Source of the DNA: Bryobacterales bacterium F-183
GTDB taxonomy: Bacteria; Acidobacteriota; Terriglobia; Bryobacterales; Bryobacteraceae
Direction: 5' to 3'
Assembly: GCA_016865505.2 (NCBI GenBank)
Contig: AP025252.1
Location: 5,912,137-5,976,136, forward strand
DNA: 64,000 bases
Positions 1 to 8,406 of this stretch are shown in pieces (positions within the stretch are counted from its first letter, which is position 1; the number at the start of each line of letters is the position of its first letter). The notes beneath the pieces were generated by a model that searched no databases, had not been told where the DNA came from, and saw only the letters and a program-made list of their open reading frames with translations. Made by a program: the position numbers and the translations under genes.

Positions 1-1
1 G

Positions 2-85
2 ATGCGCGCGGTGACACACTACGACGTCAGCCGTGCCGATTGCGAAGAGGCCTGCGCGATTCTGTCGGACGTGTTGTCGAACTAG
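2..85 (+). CDS. C-terminal tail of probable L-threonine aldolase (partial)
   Basis: The gene enters from outside the window; only the last 27 codons before the TAG at 83-85 are visible. The tail reads RAVTHYDVSRADCEEAC..., which matches the C-terminus of low-specificity L-threonine aldolases (PLP enzymes cleaving threonine to glycine and acetaldehyde), where an R-x-V-T-H-x-D-V-S element precedes the last helix. The last 4 bp overlap the stop codon of the convergent gene on the other strand. Identification rests on this short tail only, so another PLP-dependent beta-eliminating lyase family member is possible. Confidence 0.6.
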   Translation: MRAVTHYDVSRADCEEACAILSDVLSN

Positions 86-1161
86 ACCCCGGCGTACTCG
101 GGGTTCGCCACCTGGATTTCGAGCGGTGGCAGTTCCCGGCGGCCCAGCGTCACCGCCATCAGATGCGTACCCGGCACAACGCCATCCGGCATCTGGAACC
201 GGATCTCGTAACGCCGCAAGGTCGCGTCCACGCAGCGGTTTTCGTACCCCCAGGCGGGCTTGCCGTCGATCCTGGCAGAGAAGTGATCGGGGTTGGCCAG
301 TTCGTCAATCAGCGCGGAAATCGAGCCGTCCGAATGCCGCGTCACCGAAACCATCCGCGGCACTTCCGGCGGCGGTGGGATCACGCGTAAGGTGCCCGGT
401 TTGCCCATGCGCTCACCCATCCAAAAGGCTTCCACCGGCAGCAATCCGGTTTGTTCCAGTTCCGGCATCTGCGCGACGATCTGCCGGATGTCGCGGCTGT
501 CGCTGGGGCTGATCGACTGCACCCCGGCGCACGCGCCACCCAGGCGGATCTCCAGGTCGAAGATGTCTACCTCGTCCGGCAACCCTTGTACCCAAACGGC
601 GATCGACGCAAAGCGTCCACGCGACGGCGCGACGGGCAACGTACGCAAGGCATTGGTGACCTTGCGGACGTCAATCGCCGTGATCCCGGCGAGTACACCA
701 AGCTGTTCGCGCCAGTTCATTTCGCGACGCCGCCACAGCAATCCGGAGGCGCCCACCGGACCCGGACCCGTGTGTACCAAGGCCTGCAACTGATAGCGCC
801 GCGTGAGATCGACCAGTTCCTGCGGCGCCAGGTAATGCGCGCCGATTTTCATGAGAAACAGCCCGCCCACGCTCAGCATCCGGGACCCTTCCCGAATACA
901 GCTCACCAACCAATCCCGGTCGTACTCCAGCGCGTTGTAGCGTTCCGCGTCGAGCACCAGGTCAAACCGGTCCAGCGACCCGTCCGGCACCGAGGACAAG
1001 TCCAAACGCCCCCCAGCCCTGACCTTGTTCAGGTCCCGGCTATTGTCCGTATCCCGCGCATTGGGCGCCACACGGAGAACACGGGTTCGCGACGGCGCCT
1101 GCGCCGCGTACAACGCGGCAAGGTGCTCAATGGGCGCTAGGTGCGGATTCGGCTGCAACAT
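82..1161 (-). CDS. Methyltransferase-like protein with C-terminal beta-sandwich-like region, function unknown
   Basis: The 359-residue product has no signal peptide. Residues about 25-150 resemble the second half of a class I methyltransferase: a strand-loop-strand with DRFDLVLDAERYNALEYD, then a helix followed by MLSVGGLFLMKIG, as after the SAM site. No clear glycine-rich SAM motif (GxGxG) is visible, so catalysis is doubtful. The C-terminal half (about 200-359) is predicted beta-rich, with IRLGG, SVTRHSDG and MPDGVVPGTH elements similar in style to the Ig-like C-terminal domains common in Solibacter proteins. The divergent neighbour is a Wzt-like protein 112 bp away, so a role in surface-polysaccharide export is possible but only by context. 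The first available start is ATG at 1161; no good ribosome-binding site precedes it. Confidence 0.55.
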   Translation of the reverse strand: MLQPNPHLAPIEHLAALYAAQAPSRTRVLRVAPNARDTDNSRDLNKVRAGGRLDLSSVPDGSLDRFDLVLDAERYNALEYDRDWLVSCIREGSRMLSVGGLFLMKIGAHYLAPQELVDLTRRYQLQALVHTGPGPVGASGLLWRRREMNWREQLGVLAGITAIDVRKVTNALRTLPVAPSRGRFASIAVWVQGLPDEVDIFDLEIRLGGACAGVQSISPSDSRDIRQIVAQMPELEQTGLLPVEAFWMGERMGKPGTLRVIPPPPEVPRMVSVTRHSDGSISALIDELANPDHFSARIDGKPAWGYENRCVDATLRRYEIRFQMPDGVVPGTHLMAVTLGRRELPPLEIQVANPEYAGV

Positions 1162-1273
1162 GGGGTTCTGCGGCTACTGTCTGTAGAAATCGGCCTGCAG
1201 GCGGAAATTCTATAGCCATATGGGTGTAGTTTTCGTCGAAATCCGTCGAATAGGTAGCTGGAGATACAGCCGC

Positions 1274-2218
1274 ATGTCTATCGAGCTTCGCGACATCACC
1301 TACGGTCCGTTGAAGGGTGTGAGTGCCTGGGCGCCCAAGGGTGCCATTATCGGCGTGGTCGGGGAAAAGGGGTCCGGCACGTCGGACCTGTTGCGGCTGA
1401 TGGCCGGCATCGCGCAACCGGACGCCGGTGAAGTGGTCGGTCCGGGCAATCGCCGCTTTGTCGGCGAAGCAGAGCCCGTCAGCCCCGCTCCCGTGGACCT
1501 GCTGGCCATTGATCATGCCCTGGGCAAGTACGACGCGCTGATCCGCGCCCGTACGTTTGTCGGCCTCGAGCGCCTGCGCAAAGCCGGCGCTACCGTGGTG
1601 ATCACCAGCAACGAAGAGGACATGCTGGAGCGCATCTGCGACGAGATTTGGTGGGTGCATGAAGGCACCGTCGCCGCCAAGGGAGACCCGCGCGACACCT
1701 TGCGCAAGTATCGCGCGCACATCAACAGCAAGTTTCAGTCCTGGAGCGAGAGCCTCAAAACCAAGATCGAGCCCGTAGACCGCCGCGGGGACCAAAAAGC
1801 CGAGGTCAAGCAACTGCAGTTGGTGAACGCCAAAGGCAAGCCCACCTTGGTGTGGCGCAGCGGCGAGGACGTAGGCATCAGCGTTACGGTTGGCTATTCG
1901 GCGCCGGTAGAAAATCCGGTGGTCGGTATTCTAATCCGCACCCGCATCGGCTTTGAGGCGTACGGCACCACCACCGCGCTCGAAGGCACGAAACTGGCGC
2001 CGGTCGAAGCGGGCAGCGAACAACGCGTGCTCTTCCAGTTCCGTTGCGACCTTTGCCCGGGCGACTATACCGTCACCGTCACGTCGCAGGACACAGACGG
2101 TGTGATGCACGACTGGGTGGAAGACGCTCTGTCCTTCGTCGTCACCGATGACCGCAAGACACCCGGCGTGGTGAATCTGCGCGCCAAAGTCGTGGTCGAT
2201 CCGGCTACACCCGAATAA
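1274..2218 (+). CDS. Wzt-like polysaccharide ABC transporter protein with degenerate ATPase domain
   Basis: The product has 314 residues from ATG 1274. The C-terminal part (about 165-300) is a beta-sandwich of the Wzt_C type, the O-antigen/teichoic-acid binding domain that follows the ATPase in polysaccharide ABC exporters. The N-terminal part looks like an ABC ATPase but is damaged: the Walker A-like GEKGSGTS (30-37) has Thr for the essential Lys, only about 40 residues separate it from the Walker B-like LLAIDHAL (76-83) where an intact domain has about 110, the catalytic Glu is His81, the H-loop position is TSN, and the LSGGQ signature with its helical subdomain is absent. It therefore probably cannot hydrolyse ATP and may act as a glycan-binding or regulatory partner. 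No permease (Wzm) is visible nearby. The 3' end overlaps the convergent gene by 14 bp. Confidence 0.8.
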   Translation: MSIELRDITYGPLKGVSAWAPKGAIIGVVGEKGSGTSDLLRLMAGIAQPDAGEVVGPGNRRFVGEAEPVSPAPVDLLAIDHALGKYDALIRARTFVGLERLRKAGATVVITSNEEDMLERICDEIWWVHEGTVAAKGDPRDTLRKYRAHINSKFQSWSESLKTKIEPVDRRGDQKAEVKQLQLVNAKGKPTLVWRSGEDVGISVTVGYSAPVENPVVGILIRTRIGFEAYGTTTALEGTKLAPVEAGSEQRVLFQFRCDLCPGDYTVTVTSQDTDGVMHDWVEDALSFVVTDDRKTPGVVNLRAKVVVDPATPE

Positions 2219-3269
2219 ACAGCTTGCGGCGGTACAGCCAGACGGCAAACGCAAAGTTCGCCAGTACAAACGCAATCGCGTAGGCGAGCGACGCATTCTC
2301 GGGCACCGTGGCAAACGGCGCGAACCACTTGTCGTAAATCCACGTACGCAAGGTCTGCCCGGCCATGGGGATCTTGTTCAGGATGATGTCGCCGAACTCG
2401 GACGACAGGTACACGGCAATCGCGTTCATCCCGAAGATCACCAACGGCAGCATCGCCTTGTGCCACTTCTGTACGTCGGCGAGCCAGTAAAACAGCGCAA
2501 ACAGGACAAAGTCGAGCCCCGCCATAAACAGCGCGAATGTGCTCGTCCAGATGCTCTTGTTGATCGGCAGCCAAGGGTCGCCAAGCTGGCCCAGGCCGAT
2601 CAGCATCAGCCCCAGCGGCACCAGCCACTGTACCTTCCGCGCCTTCACGATATGTCCGGCCAGCAGACCCAACAGGCACGAGGAAATCGCCGGCAGCGTA
2701 CTCACAACGCCTTCCGGATCCCAGGTCTTGGTATTGCGATAGTTGTGTGACCCCAAAATCCAGTGGTCAATCTTGTGCGCAAAGTTGCCTTCGATATCCA
2801 GCCGCCCGTCGCCGCCAAAATGCATCAGCGCCCAGTACCCCAGCAGGAACCCAGCCGTCCACGCGATCTGCCCTCGCAGACCGTTCGTCAGAAAGATCGC
2901 GGCAGCAACGGCGTAGCAGATCGCGATCCGCTGCAGGACCCCAAGTACCCGGAACGTCTCAAAATCCGGGATCGGGAACGAGTACAGAATCACGCCCAGC
3001 GCGAACAAAATCGCCGAACGTTTGAGCACTTGCTTGTAGATGTCCCACCGCGCCTCGCCTTTCTCCAGCTTGCGCCCAATCGATAGCGCGATGGTCAGTC
3101 CGGTGATCCAGACGAAGGAAGGAAAGACCACGTCCGTCGGCGTCCAGCCGTGCCAGTGCGCATGGCGCAGCGGCGCGTACACATGCTCGCCCGTGCCCGG
3201 CGTATTCACCAGGATCATAAACGCGATCACAGCCCCGCGAAAGGCATCCAGCGACGTGAGTCTTTCCAT
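2205..3269 (-). CDS. Multi-pass membrane acyltransferase, HGSNAT/NagX-like (DUF5009 type)
   Basis: The 354-residue integral membrane protein begins RLTSLDAFRGAVIAFMILVN and contains WHGWTPTDVVFPSFVWITG at about 35-55. This is the hallmark of the family of heparan-alpha-glucosaminide N-acetyltransferase and its bacterial relatives, in which the His of the WHG motif is thought to carry the acetyl group across the membrane to a sugar amine. About ten hydrophobic segments follow. A longer reading frame extends upstream to 3596, but it overlaps fabD and the family N-terminus starts exactly at ATG 3269, 5 bp after the fabD stop, so co-transcription with fabD is likely. The substrate is unknown. Confidence 0.85.
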   Translation of the reverse strand: MERLTSLDAFRGAVIAFMILVNTPGTGEHVYAPLRHAHWHGWTPTDVVFPSFVWITGLTIALSIGRKLEKGEARWDIYKQVLKRSAILFALGVILYSFPIPDFETFRVLGVLQRIAICYAVAAAIFLTNGLRGQIAWTAGFLLGYWALMHFGGDGRLDIEGNFAHKIDHWILGSHNYRNTKTWDPEGVVSTLPAISSCLLGLLAGHIVKARKVQWLVPLGLMLIGLGQLGDPWLPINKSIWTSTFALFMAGLDFVLFALFYWLADVQKWHKAMLPLVIFGMNAIAVYLSSEFGDIILNKIPMAGQTLRTWIYDKWFAPFATVPENASLAYAIAFVLANFAFAVWLYRRKLFIRV

Positions 3270-3274
3270 GTTGA

Positions 3275-4207
3275 TTACGGCAGCTTTTCGAGGTCGCCAG
3301 GCTCGCCAAACTTGGCCCCTTTGACGTTGGGATCGATGCTCTTCAACAGTCCCGTCAACACGGCCCCAGCGCCCACTTCCACACACTGCGTGACACCCTG
3401 AGCCGCCAGGTACCGTACAGATTCCGTCCAGCGCACCGGGTTCGGCACCTGCTGGAACAGCCCCTCGCGAGCATCCGTACCAGCTGTAATCTCGCGAGCC
3501 TGCCAGTTGTTCACCAGCGGCACCGACAAATCCGCAAAGGCAGCCGCATCGAGATCCGCCTTGAGGCGCTCCTGCGCAGGCTGCATCAACGCGCAATGGA
3601 ACGGCGCGCTCACCGGCAGCAGAATCGCCCGCTTGGCTCCCGCCGCTTTGGCGAGTTCACAAGCGCGATTCACCGCGCCCGCATGCCCGGCGATCACTAT
3701 TTGGTCCGGCGAATTCAGGTTCGCGGCGGATACTGTCTCGCCCTGCGCCGCTTCGGCCAAAATCCCTTCGAGCTTCTCTTCCGGCAACTTCAACAACGCA
3801 GCCATCGCGCCCACCCCAGCCGGTACCGCCTCCTGCATGTATCTGCCGCGATTCCGCACGATCCGTACGGCATCGGCAAACGCCAGCGACCCGGCGGCAA
3901 CCAGCGCCGAGTACTCGCCCAAACTGTGGCCCGCCACGTACACCGGCGAGTAGCCTTTTTCCTGCTGCAACACCTTGTACGCTGCGGTGGATACCGTCAC
4001 CAAAGCCGGCTGCGTATTCTCGGTCAACTTCAACGCATCTTCCGGACCCTCAAAGCACAGCTTCGAAATCGCAAAACCCAGTGCGTCGTCGGCTTCTTCA
4101 AACACGCGCCGCGCGCACTCGTATTGGTCCGCAAGCGCTTTTCCCATGCCGGGGAACTGTGATCCCTGGCCTGGAAACAACAATGCCAATTTTTCCATTC
4201 GTTCCAT
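3275..4207 (-). CDS. fabD: Malonyl-CoA:ACP transacylase FabD
   Basis: FabD transfers malonyl from CoA to acyl carrier protein to start each round of type II fatty-acid synthesis in the cytosol. The 310-residue product is of normal family length. It shows the N-terminal LFPGQGSQ oxyanion element, the nucleophile motif GHSLGEYSAL, the substrate-binding Arg in RNRGRYMQEA and the catalytic His in VSAPFHCALM. ATG at 4207 is preceded by a weak AGGCGAG; an internal ATG at 4198 is equally close to the family start. The divergent methyltransferase begins only 22 bp upstream. No other fab genes are adjacent, which is unusual because fabD often sits with fabH, fabG and acpP. Confidence 0.96.
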   Translation of the reverse strand: MERMEKLALLFPGQGSQFPGMGKALADQYECARRVFEEADDALGFAISKLCFEGPEDALKLTENTQPALVTVSTAAYKVLQQEKGYSPVYVAGHSLGEYSALVAAGSLAFADAVRIVRNRGRYMQEAVPAGVGAMAALLKLPEEKLEGILAEAAQGETVSAANLNSPDQIVIAGHAGAVNRACELAKAAGAKRAILLPVSAPFHCALMQPAQERLKADLDAAAFADLSVPLVNNWQAREITAGTDAREGLFQQVPNPVRWTESVRYLAAQGVTQCVEVGAGAVLTGLLKSIDPNVKGAKFGEPGDLEKLP

Positions 4208-4229
4208 TCTCGCCTGCTACAGTACCGTT

Positions 4230-5216
4230 TTGCAGCAGAATCCATACGATCAGATCCCGTACCCCAGCGCCCCGCTGCCCCGCACGCACCCGTGGAAGCT
4301 GGGCGGCATCGCGCTGCTCAACGGCTACACGCCTCCGGCGCGCGCGCGTATCCTCGACATCGGCTGTGGCGCCGGCCGTAATCTCATCTGGATCGCCGCC
4401 ACCATGCCCGATGCCGAACTCTGCCTCGGTGTCGACCTCGCGGCCACCGCCATCGCTGACGCGCAAGCTTTTGCAGTCAAAGCCGGTGTCACCAACGTGC
4501 GCTTTGAAGTACGCGACCTTGCCACCGTAGAAGGCGAGTTCGACATCATCATCGCCAGCGGCCTCTATTCCTGGATCGCCGACAAGCGAGGCTTGCTCCA
4601 ATGCATCCACCGCCTGCTATCCCCCGACGGCGTCGCCTATGTCAGCTTCCACGAAGAGGACCGCCCCTGGCGTGCCGAACTACTTGAGCATCGCGACCCG
4701 TCGCGCATACCGGACCTCGCCGACCTCGACCCCGGCCTCGTGTATCACGACGCCATGGCCGAAATCTCGGACCCCGTGTCTCTCGAAGAGTTCGTAGAAG
4801 CCTTACCCGCGGACCTCGCCTACGTCTGCGACGCACGCATGCCGCCCGAAGAGACGTTTCATGAAGCAGTGCTCATCCGCAGCGGCCGCGGCGCCGACGC
4901 CGACCCGCGCGACCTGTACTGGGTAACCCAAGAGTCCTTCCCGGCCACGGTACAACTCGCCGAAGCACCCGAAGAGGTCTTGGATTTCTGGTCCGCGCCG
5001 CGAGCGATCGTGCGTACAGCAGGTGAGCGCCCCATAGCGTGGGAACCGGCCCGCCGCCTCGCCGCAGCAGGTGACTCGGAGATCATGAACTACTACGGCG
5101 CCATGGTGGAACTCGACGCGGAGGATGCCGCGCTGCTGGCATCGCTGGACGGAGCCCGCGCAATACGAAATGAGGCGATTGAGTTCTTCGCCCAAGCAGG
5201 ACTCCTGGTTGGCTAA
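4230..5216 (+). CDS. Class I SAM-dependent methyltransferase with C-terminal regulatory-type domain
   Basis: The protein starts LQQNPYDQIPYPSAPLPRTHP and has a textbook SAM site ILDIGCGAGRNLIWIA at about 43-58, followed by LGVDLA and the catalytic-core motif IIIASGLYSWI. The C-terminal half (about 190-328) resembles the methyltransferase regulatory domain found in a group of bacterial methyltransferases of unknown substrate. The open frame extends back to 3975 inside fabD antisense sequence; the conserved N-terminus supports TTG 4230, although no strong ribosome-binding site is visible. It reads divergently from fabD, and the next small gene starts 1 bp after its stop, so the two are probably co-transcribed. 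Confidence 0.85.
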   Translation: MQQNPYDQIPYPSAPLPRTHPWKLGGIALLNGYTPPARARILDIGCGAGRNLIWIAATMPDAELCLGVDLAATAIADAQAFAVKAGVTNVRFEVRDLATVEGEFDIIIASGLYSWIADKRGLLQCIHRLLSPDGVAYVSFHEEDRPWRAELLEHRDPSRIPDLADLDPGLVYHDAMAEISDPVSLEEFVEALPADLAYVCDARMPPEETFHEAVLIRSGRGADADPRDLYWVTQESFPATVQLAEAPEEVLDFWSAPRAIVRTAGERPIAWEPARRLAAAGDSEIMNYYGAMVELDAEDAALLASLDGARAIRNEAIEFFAQAGLLVG

Positions 5217-5217
5217 C

Positions 5218-5655
5218 GTGAAACTCACCTTGGGCCTGCTATTCGCAGCGTTTGCCGCATTGGCCGAAGAGACGCACGTCTTTATGTACGCACAGCGCGA
5301 CACTCCTGCCAGATCTTGGCTAACCGTCTTCTGCAACGACACTCCCGTCGCCAAGATCAAGAAGGGCCGCTTCTTCGCGTTAGCCTTGCCCGCTGGAAGC
5401 TACACTCTCGGCATCGGCCAAGGCGTACCGTATCCGCTAACCGTACAATCCGCCCGCGATCAGTACATTCGCGTCGAATGGCACCATCACATGGGGCGCG
5501 CCCCAATCCCTGCCCTATCGGAGGTACGCGAGGAAGTCGCACGCAAAGAGATGCGTTTTCTCAGCTACGTGGAAGCTAAACAAATCGAATCGCAGAGGGT
5601 ACCGCCACAGGACCCACGCCCCGCGCAAGATCCGCAGTTTAGACAGCGCCCTTAG
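5218..5655 (+). CDS. Small exported protein, DUF2846-like
   Basis: From GTG 5218 the product is 145 residues with a short signal peptide (VKLTLGLLFAAFAALA). The mature part reads HVFMYAQRDTPARSWLTVFCNDTPVAKIKKGRFF..LPAGSYTLGIG, a compact beta-rich layout like DUF2846 proteins, in which a short conserved domain displays a small-ligand-like turn before a P-x-G-x-Y motif. The C-terminus is proline/glutamine rich. Starts further upstream (5170, 5125) lie inside the preceding gene and would bury the signal peptide, so GTG is preferred. Function is unknown. The 3' end overlaps convergent greB by 17 bp. Confidence 0.6.
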   Translation: MKLTLGLLFAAFAALAEETHVFMYAQRDTPARSWLTVFCNDTPVAKIKKGRFFALALPAGSYTLGIGQGVPYPLTVQSARDQYIRVEWHHHMGRAPIPALSEVREEVARKEMRFLSYVEAKQIESQRVPPQDPRPAQDPQFRQRP

Positions 5656-6241
5656 GAGGCTTAGGCTTTGCCTCGGCCCCCACCGGCTCGCGAAACGGCT
5701 CCACCGGGATGTGCTCGTAGGACACCTCAAGCACCGTTAAGTGTGTCGTCCCACCCGGAGCCTGCAGCACGACGCGATCGCCCTCTTCCGCTTTCATCAA
5801 CGCCTTCCCAATGGGCGACACCCAGCTAATGTGATTGCGCTCGAGGTCCACCTCATCAGTACCCACAATGCTCACCGTGCGCTCGACGCCCGCTTCATTC
5901 TCATAGCGCACCGTCGCGCCAAAGAACACTTTGCTCGCCGCAGGACCCTTGCGAGGCGCCTCGGGATCCACCACAACAGCCGCCTCGATGCGCTTGCTCA
6001 AAAAGCGCAAACGGCTATCGATCTGCCGCAAGCGCCGCTTGCCGTACTGATAATCGGCATTCTCACTGCGGTCGCCATTGCTGGCGGCCCAGGTCACCAC
6101 CTCGGTAACCGCAGGCCGTTCTCGCGTGAGCAGGAAGCGATGCTCATCCTGCAGCCGTTTGAGTCCCGCAGGCGTGATGTAGTTCTTCGATCGCAGCGCG
6201 GGGTCGTCCGCAGGCGGTTTCCGGGTAAAGCCTTTACGCAT
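5639..6241 (-). CDS. greB: Transcription elongation factor GreB
   Basis: GreB enters the secondary channel of stalled RNA polymerase and stimulates transcript cleavage. The 200-residue product carries the family N-terminus MRKGFTRKPP and KNYITPAG, then the coiled-coil tip region with SNGDRSENADYQYGKRRLRQID, which includes the acidic tip residues D and E that coordinate the catalytic Mg2+. The C-terminal FKBP-like domain (VRYENEAG..ISWVSPIGKALMKAEEGD) follows. The N-terminal extension and the sequence around the tip fit GreB rather than GreA. The start at ATG 6241 matches the family; a GTG/TTG frame up to 6265 is spurious. The C-terminus has an extra lysine/proline-rich tail. Confidence 0.92.
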   Translation of the reverse strand: MRKGFTRKPPADDPALRSKNYITPAGLKRLQDEHRFLLTRERPAVTEVVTWAASNGDRSENADYQYGKRRLRQIDSRLRFLSKRIEAAVVVDPEAPRKGPAASKVFFGATVRYENEAGVERTVSIVGTDEVDLERNHISWVSPIGKALMKAEEGDRVVLQAPGGTTHLTVLEVSYEHIPVEPFREPVGAEAKPKPPKGAV

Positions 6242-6268
6242 GCCTAATTTGGGACACCCATCCACTAA

Positions 6269-6955
6269 CTACTTTGCCAGCGTTAGCAATCCATTGAAAA
6301 AGTTTGCGATTGCTGCTATTGCGTCTTTCCCGGCAACTATCGTTACAATGTTGGCCGCGAAACTGACCGCAGACACCGCTGCGGTAGCAGTTCTGACCGC
6401 GCCACTGGTCAGCAAAGCCGACTTTTGGGGAAATCGATTGAAGCCAAAAGAAGTGAGCACATCAACGGGCAACAACAGCAGGGTACGAATTCCATACCTA
6501 AACCAAACCAGGGGGTTGTTGGGACCGGCAAACGTCGATTCCTCAGCCTCCAAATAGCCAAGGTAGCGGAGAATCGCGTCACGTGTGCAATCGGCATATT
6601 GATAAAACTGTGGAGCCTGCTGTTCACGAACACTTATGTATGTAGACCAACGATTCATTTGTTCGAGGGAGTTGACCACTATGGGCCAGTCGCGAATCAC
6701 GATTTGCTGAAAAGGAGGCTGGTGATGCATCAGCCCGAACTGCCCCATATCTGCTTGCAGTTTCGGACCACGTCTAACCATCCACTCGTAAGCTTCGTGA
6801 TTACGTCCCGAGCTTTCGACGTAAGCGACTAACTTATCCAAGAACTCCTCTGCGTTAGTAATTCGCGATTTGTAGCGGTCGCGCTGCTTCCTCAAAACGA
6901 AGTAGCCCACAGCAGTTATGCTCGCCATGATTAGGAAAGCCCAAAGACGTAAAAT
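6269..6955 (-). CDS. Membrane-anchored protein of unknown function, possible ATT start, low-GC
   Basis: No family is recognised. The product has an N-terminal membrane segment (LRLWAFLIMASITAVGYFVL) followed by a basic stretch, a roughly 120-residue soluble region rich in Trp, Gln and Tyr, and a C-terminal alanine/valine-rich hydrophobic region (about 180-225). A strong AAGGAGG at 6961-6967 lies 5 nt before the in-frame ATT at 6953-6955, which would start translation right before the membrane segment. GTG 7006 and ATG 6928 are the conventional alternatives; GTG would add a 17-residue extension and ATG would cut into the membrane helix. GC content is visibly lower than in flanking greB and dnaB, suggesting acquisition. 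Confidence 0.6.
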   Translation of the reverse strand: MLRLWAFLIMASITAVGYFVLRKQRDRYKSRITNAEEFLDKLVAYVESSGRNHEAYEWMVRRGPKLQADMGQFGLMHHQPPFQQIVIRDWPIVVNSLEQMNRWSTYISVREQQAPQFYQYADCTRDAILRYLGYLEAEESTFAGPNNPLVWFRYGIRTLLLLPVDVLTSFGFNRFPQKSALLTSGAVRTATAAVSAVSFAANIVTIVAGKDAIAAIANFFNGLLTLAK

Positions 6956-6960
6956 GCAGA

Positions 6961-6967
6961 CCTCCTT
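6961..6967 (-). promoter_or_regulatory. Strong ribosome-binding site pointing to an ATT start codon
   Basis: On the minus strand the bases read AAGGAGG, fully complementary to the 16S rRNA tail. The only in-frame codon at normal spacing (5 nt) is ATT at 6955-6953. ATT starts are rare but known, for instance in infC. This site decides between a start at 6955 and the GTG at 7006. Confidence 0.55.
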
Positions 6968-7026
6968 CTTACTATCTTGCGCAGTTATCGAACGGCGCTC
7001 GCACACCCAACAAGCGCGAACGCCCG

Positions 7027-8406
7027 CTACGGCATATCCTCCGGCGGAGTCTCATCGTACACAGCCGCAGGATTCTCAAACTTCGTGTACTGATGAATAA
7101 ACAGCAGCGGGACACTCCCCGTCGGACCATTACGCTGCTTGGCCAAAATCAACTCGGCCTGACCTCGCAAGTCTTCGCGATCCCGCTTGTAATACTCCTC
7201 GCGGAACACAAACGCGACCATATCCGCGTCCTGCTCAATAGACCCCGATTCGCGCAGATCCGACAACTGCGGACGATGATCTCCCTGCCGTGCCTCCGTC
7301 GCACGCGACAACTGCGACAACGCGATAATCGGCACATCCAATTCCTTCGACAACAGCTTCAACCCGCGCGAAATCGCACTCACTTCCTGGTTGCGATTCT
7401 CCACACGACCCCGGCTGCTCATCAACTGCAGATAGTCGATCACCACCAGCCCAAGCCCGTACTGCTGCTTCAGCTTTCGTAGCTTCGAATGGATGTCCAT
7501 CAGATTCGCCGCCGCCGTATCGTCCAGAAACAACGGCGCGTCCATGATCTGGCCCAGCGCACCCTGCAACTGCCGCCGCTCATCGGCCGCCATAAACCCG
7601 GACCGGAACTTTTGCTGATTCACGCGGCCCACCGAACACACCAGGCGGGTCAGCAGCGATTCCTTGGACATTTCGAGCGAAAACACCGCCACCGTACGCG
7701 GGTCTTTGGGATTGCAAGCCACATGCTGCGCGATGTTCAACGCCAGCGCGGTTTTACCCATCGCAGGTCGCGCAGCGAGAATGAACAATTCGCCGCCGCG
7801 CAAACCACCCGTCATTTCGTCGAGCTTCACAAACCCAGTGCTGATGCCCTGCTTGCGCCGCGTCGGATCCAGGAAGGCGTTGAGTCCTCCAGGGAAGGTC
7901 TCAATGATCTCACCCGGCCGTACCAGTGCGTCGCGCTGGTTCGATTCGCCCAGTTGCAGCAGCGCTTCTTCCGCGCCCGCCGCGATCTCATCCGCCGTAT
8001 CCTGACCGATAAACGCGCGATCCCGAATCTTCTCCGCAACAAAGATCAGCCGCCGCAGTTGCGACTTGTCCTTAACGATCCTGATGTACGCGCCGATATC
8101 GGGCAACCGCGGCAACCCATCGTCGAGCGACACCAGATACGCCAACCCATCGACGGATTCCAACTGATTCTGCCGAACCAGTTCATTGGCCAGCGTCACA
8201 CGGTCGATGCGATCGCCACGTTGATGCAGGTCCTGCATGCGACTAAAGATGCGGCGATGCTTCTCAATCGAGAAATCATCGGCATTCAGCGAGGACCCGG
8301 CTTCCAAAAACACCGTATCGTCCAGCAGGATCGAACCTAAAACGAGGCGCTCAGCCTCTAGATTTGCGGGCAGGCCTTTCTCAAAGGCGGCGTCGCTAGC
8401 GGCCAT
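7027..8406 (-). CDS. dnaB: Replicative DNA helicase DnaB
   Basis: The 459-residue product is a full-length hexameric 5'-3' replication-fork helicase. The N-terminal helical domain (about 10-115, LPANLEAERLVLGSILLD) is followed by the linker and the RecA-like motor, with Walker A ARPAMGKT at 212-219, Walker B LVVIDYLQLM, the arginine-finger region SQLSRATEARQGDHRP and the motif SDLRESGSIEQDADMV. No intein is present at the usual insertion points. The start at ATG 8406 overlaps the end of the upstream methyltransferase by 11 bp, so the two are probably translationally linked. Confidence 0.97.
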   Translation of the reverse strand: MAASDAAFEKGLPANLEAERLVLGSILLDDTVFLEAGSSLNADDFSIEKHRRIFSRMQDLHQRGDRIDRVTLANELVRQNQLESVDGLAYLVSLDDGLPRLPDIGAYIRIVKDKSQLRRLIFVAEKIRDRAFIGQDTADEIAAGAEEALLQLGESNQRDALVRPGEIIETFPGGLNAFLDPTRRKQGISTGFVKLDEMTGGLRGGELFILAARPAMGKTALALNIAQHVACNPKDPRTVAVFSLEMSKESLLTRLVCSVGRVNQQKFRSGFMAADERRQLQGALGQIMDAPLFLDDTAAANLMDIHSKLRKLKQQYGLGLVVIDYLQLMSSRGRVENRNQEVSAISRGLKLLSKELDVPIIALSQLSRATEARQGDHRPQLSDLRESGSIEQDADMVAFVFREEYYKRDREDLRGQAELILAKQRNGPTGSVPLLFIHQYTKFENPAAVYDETPPEDMP

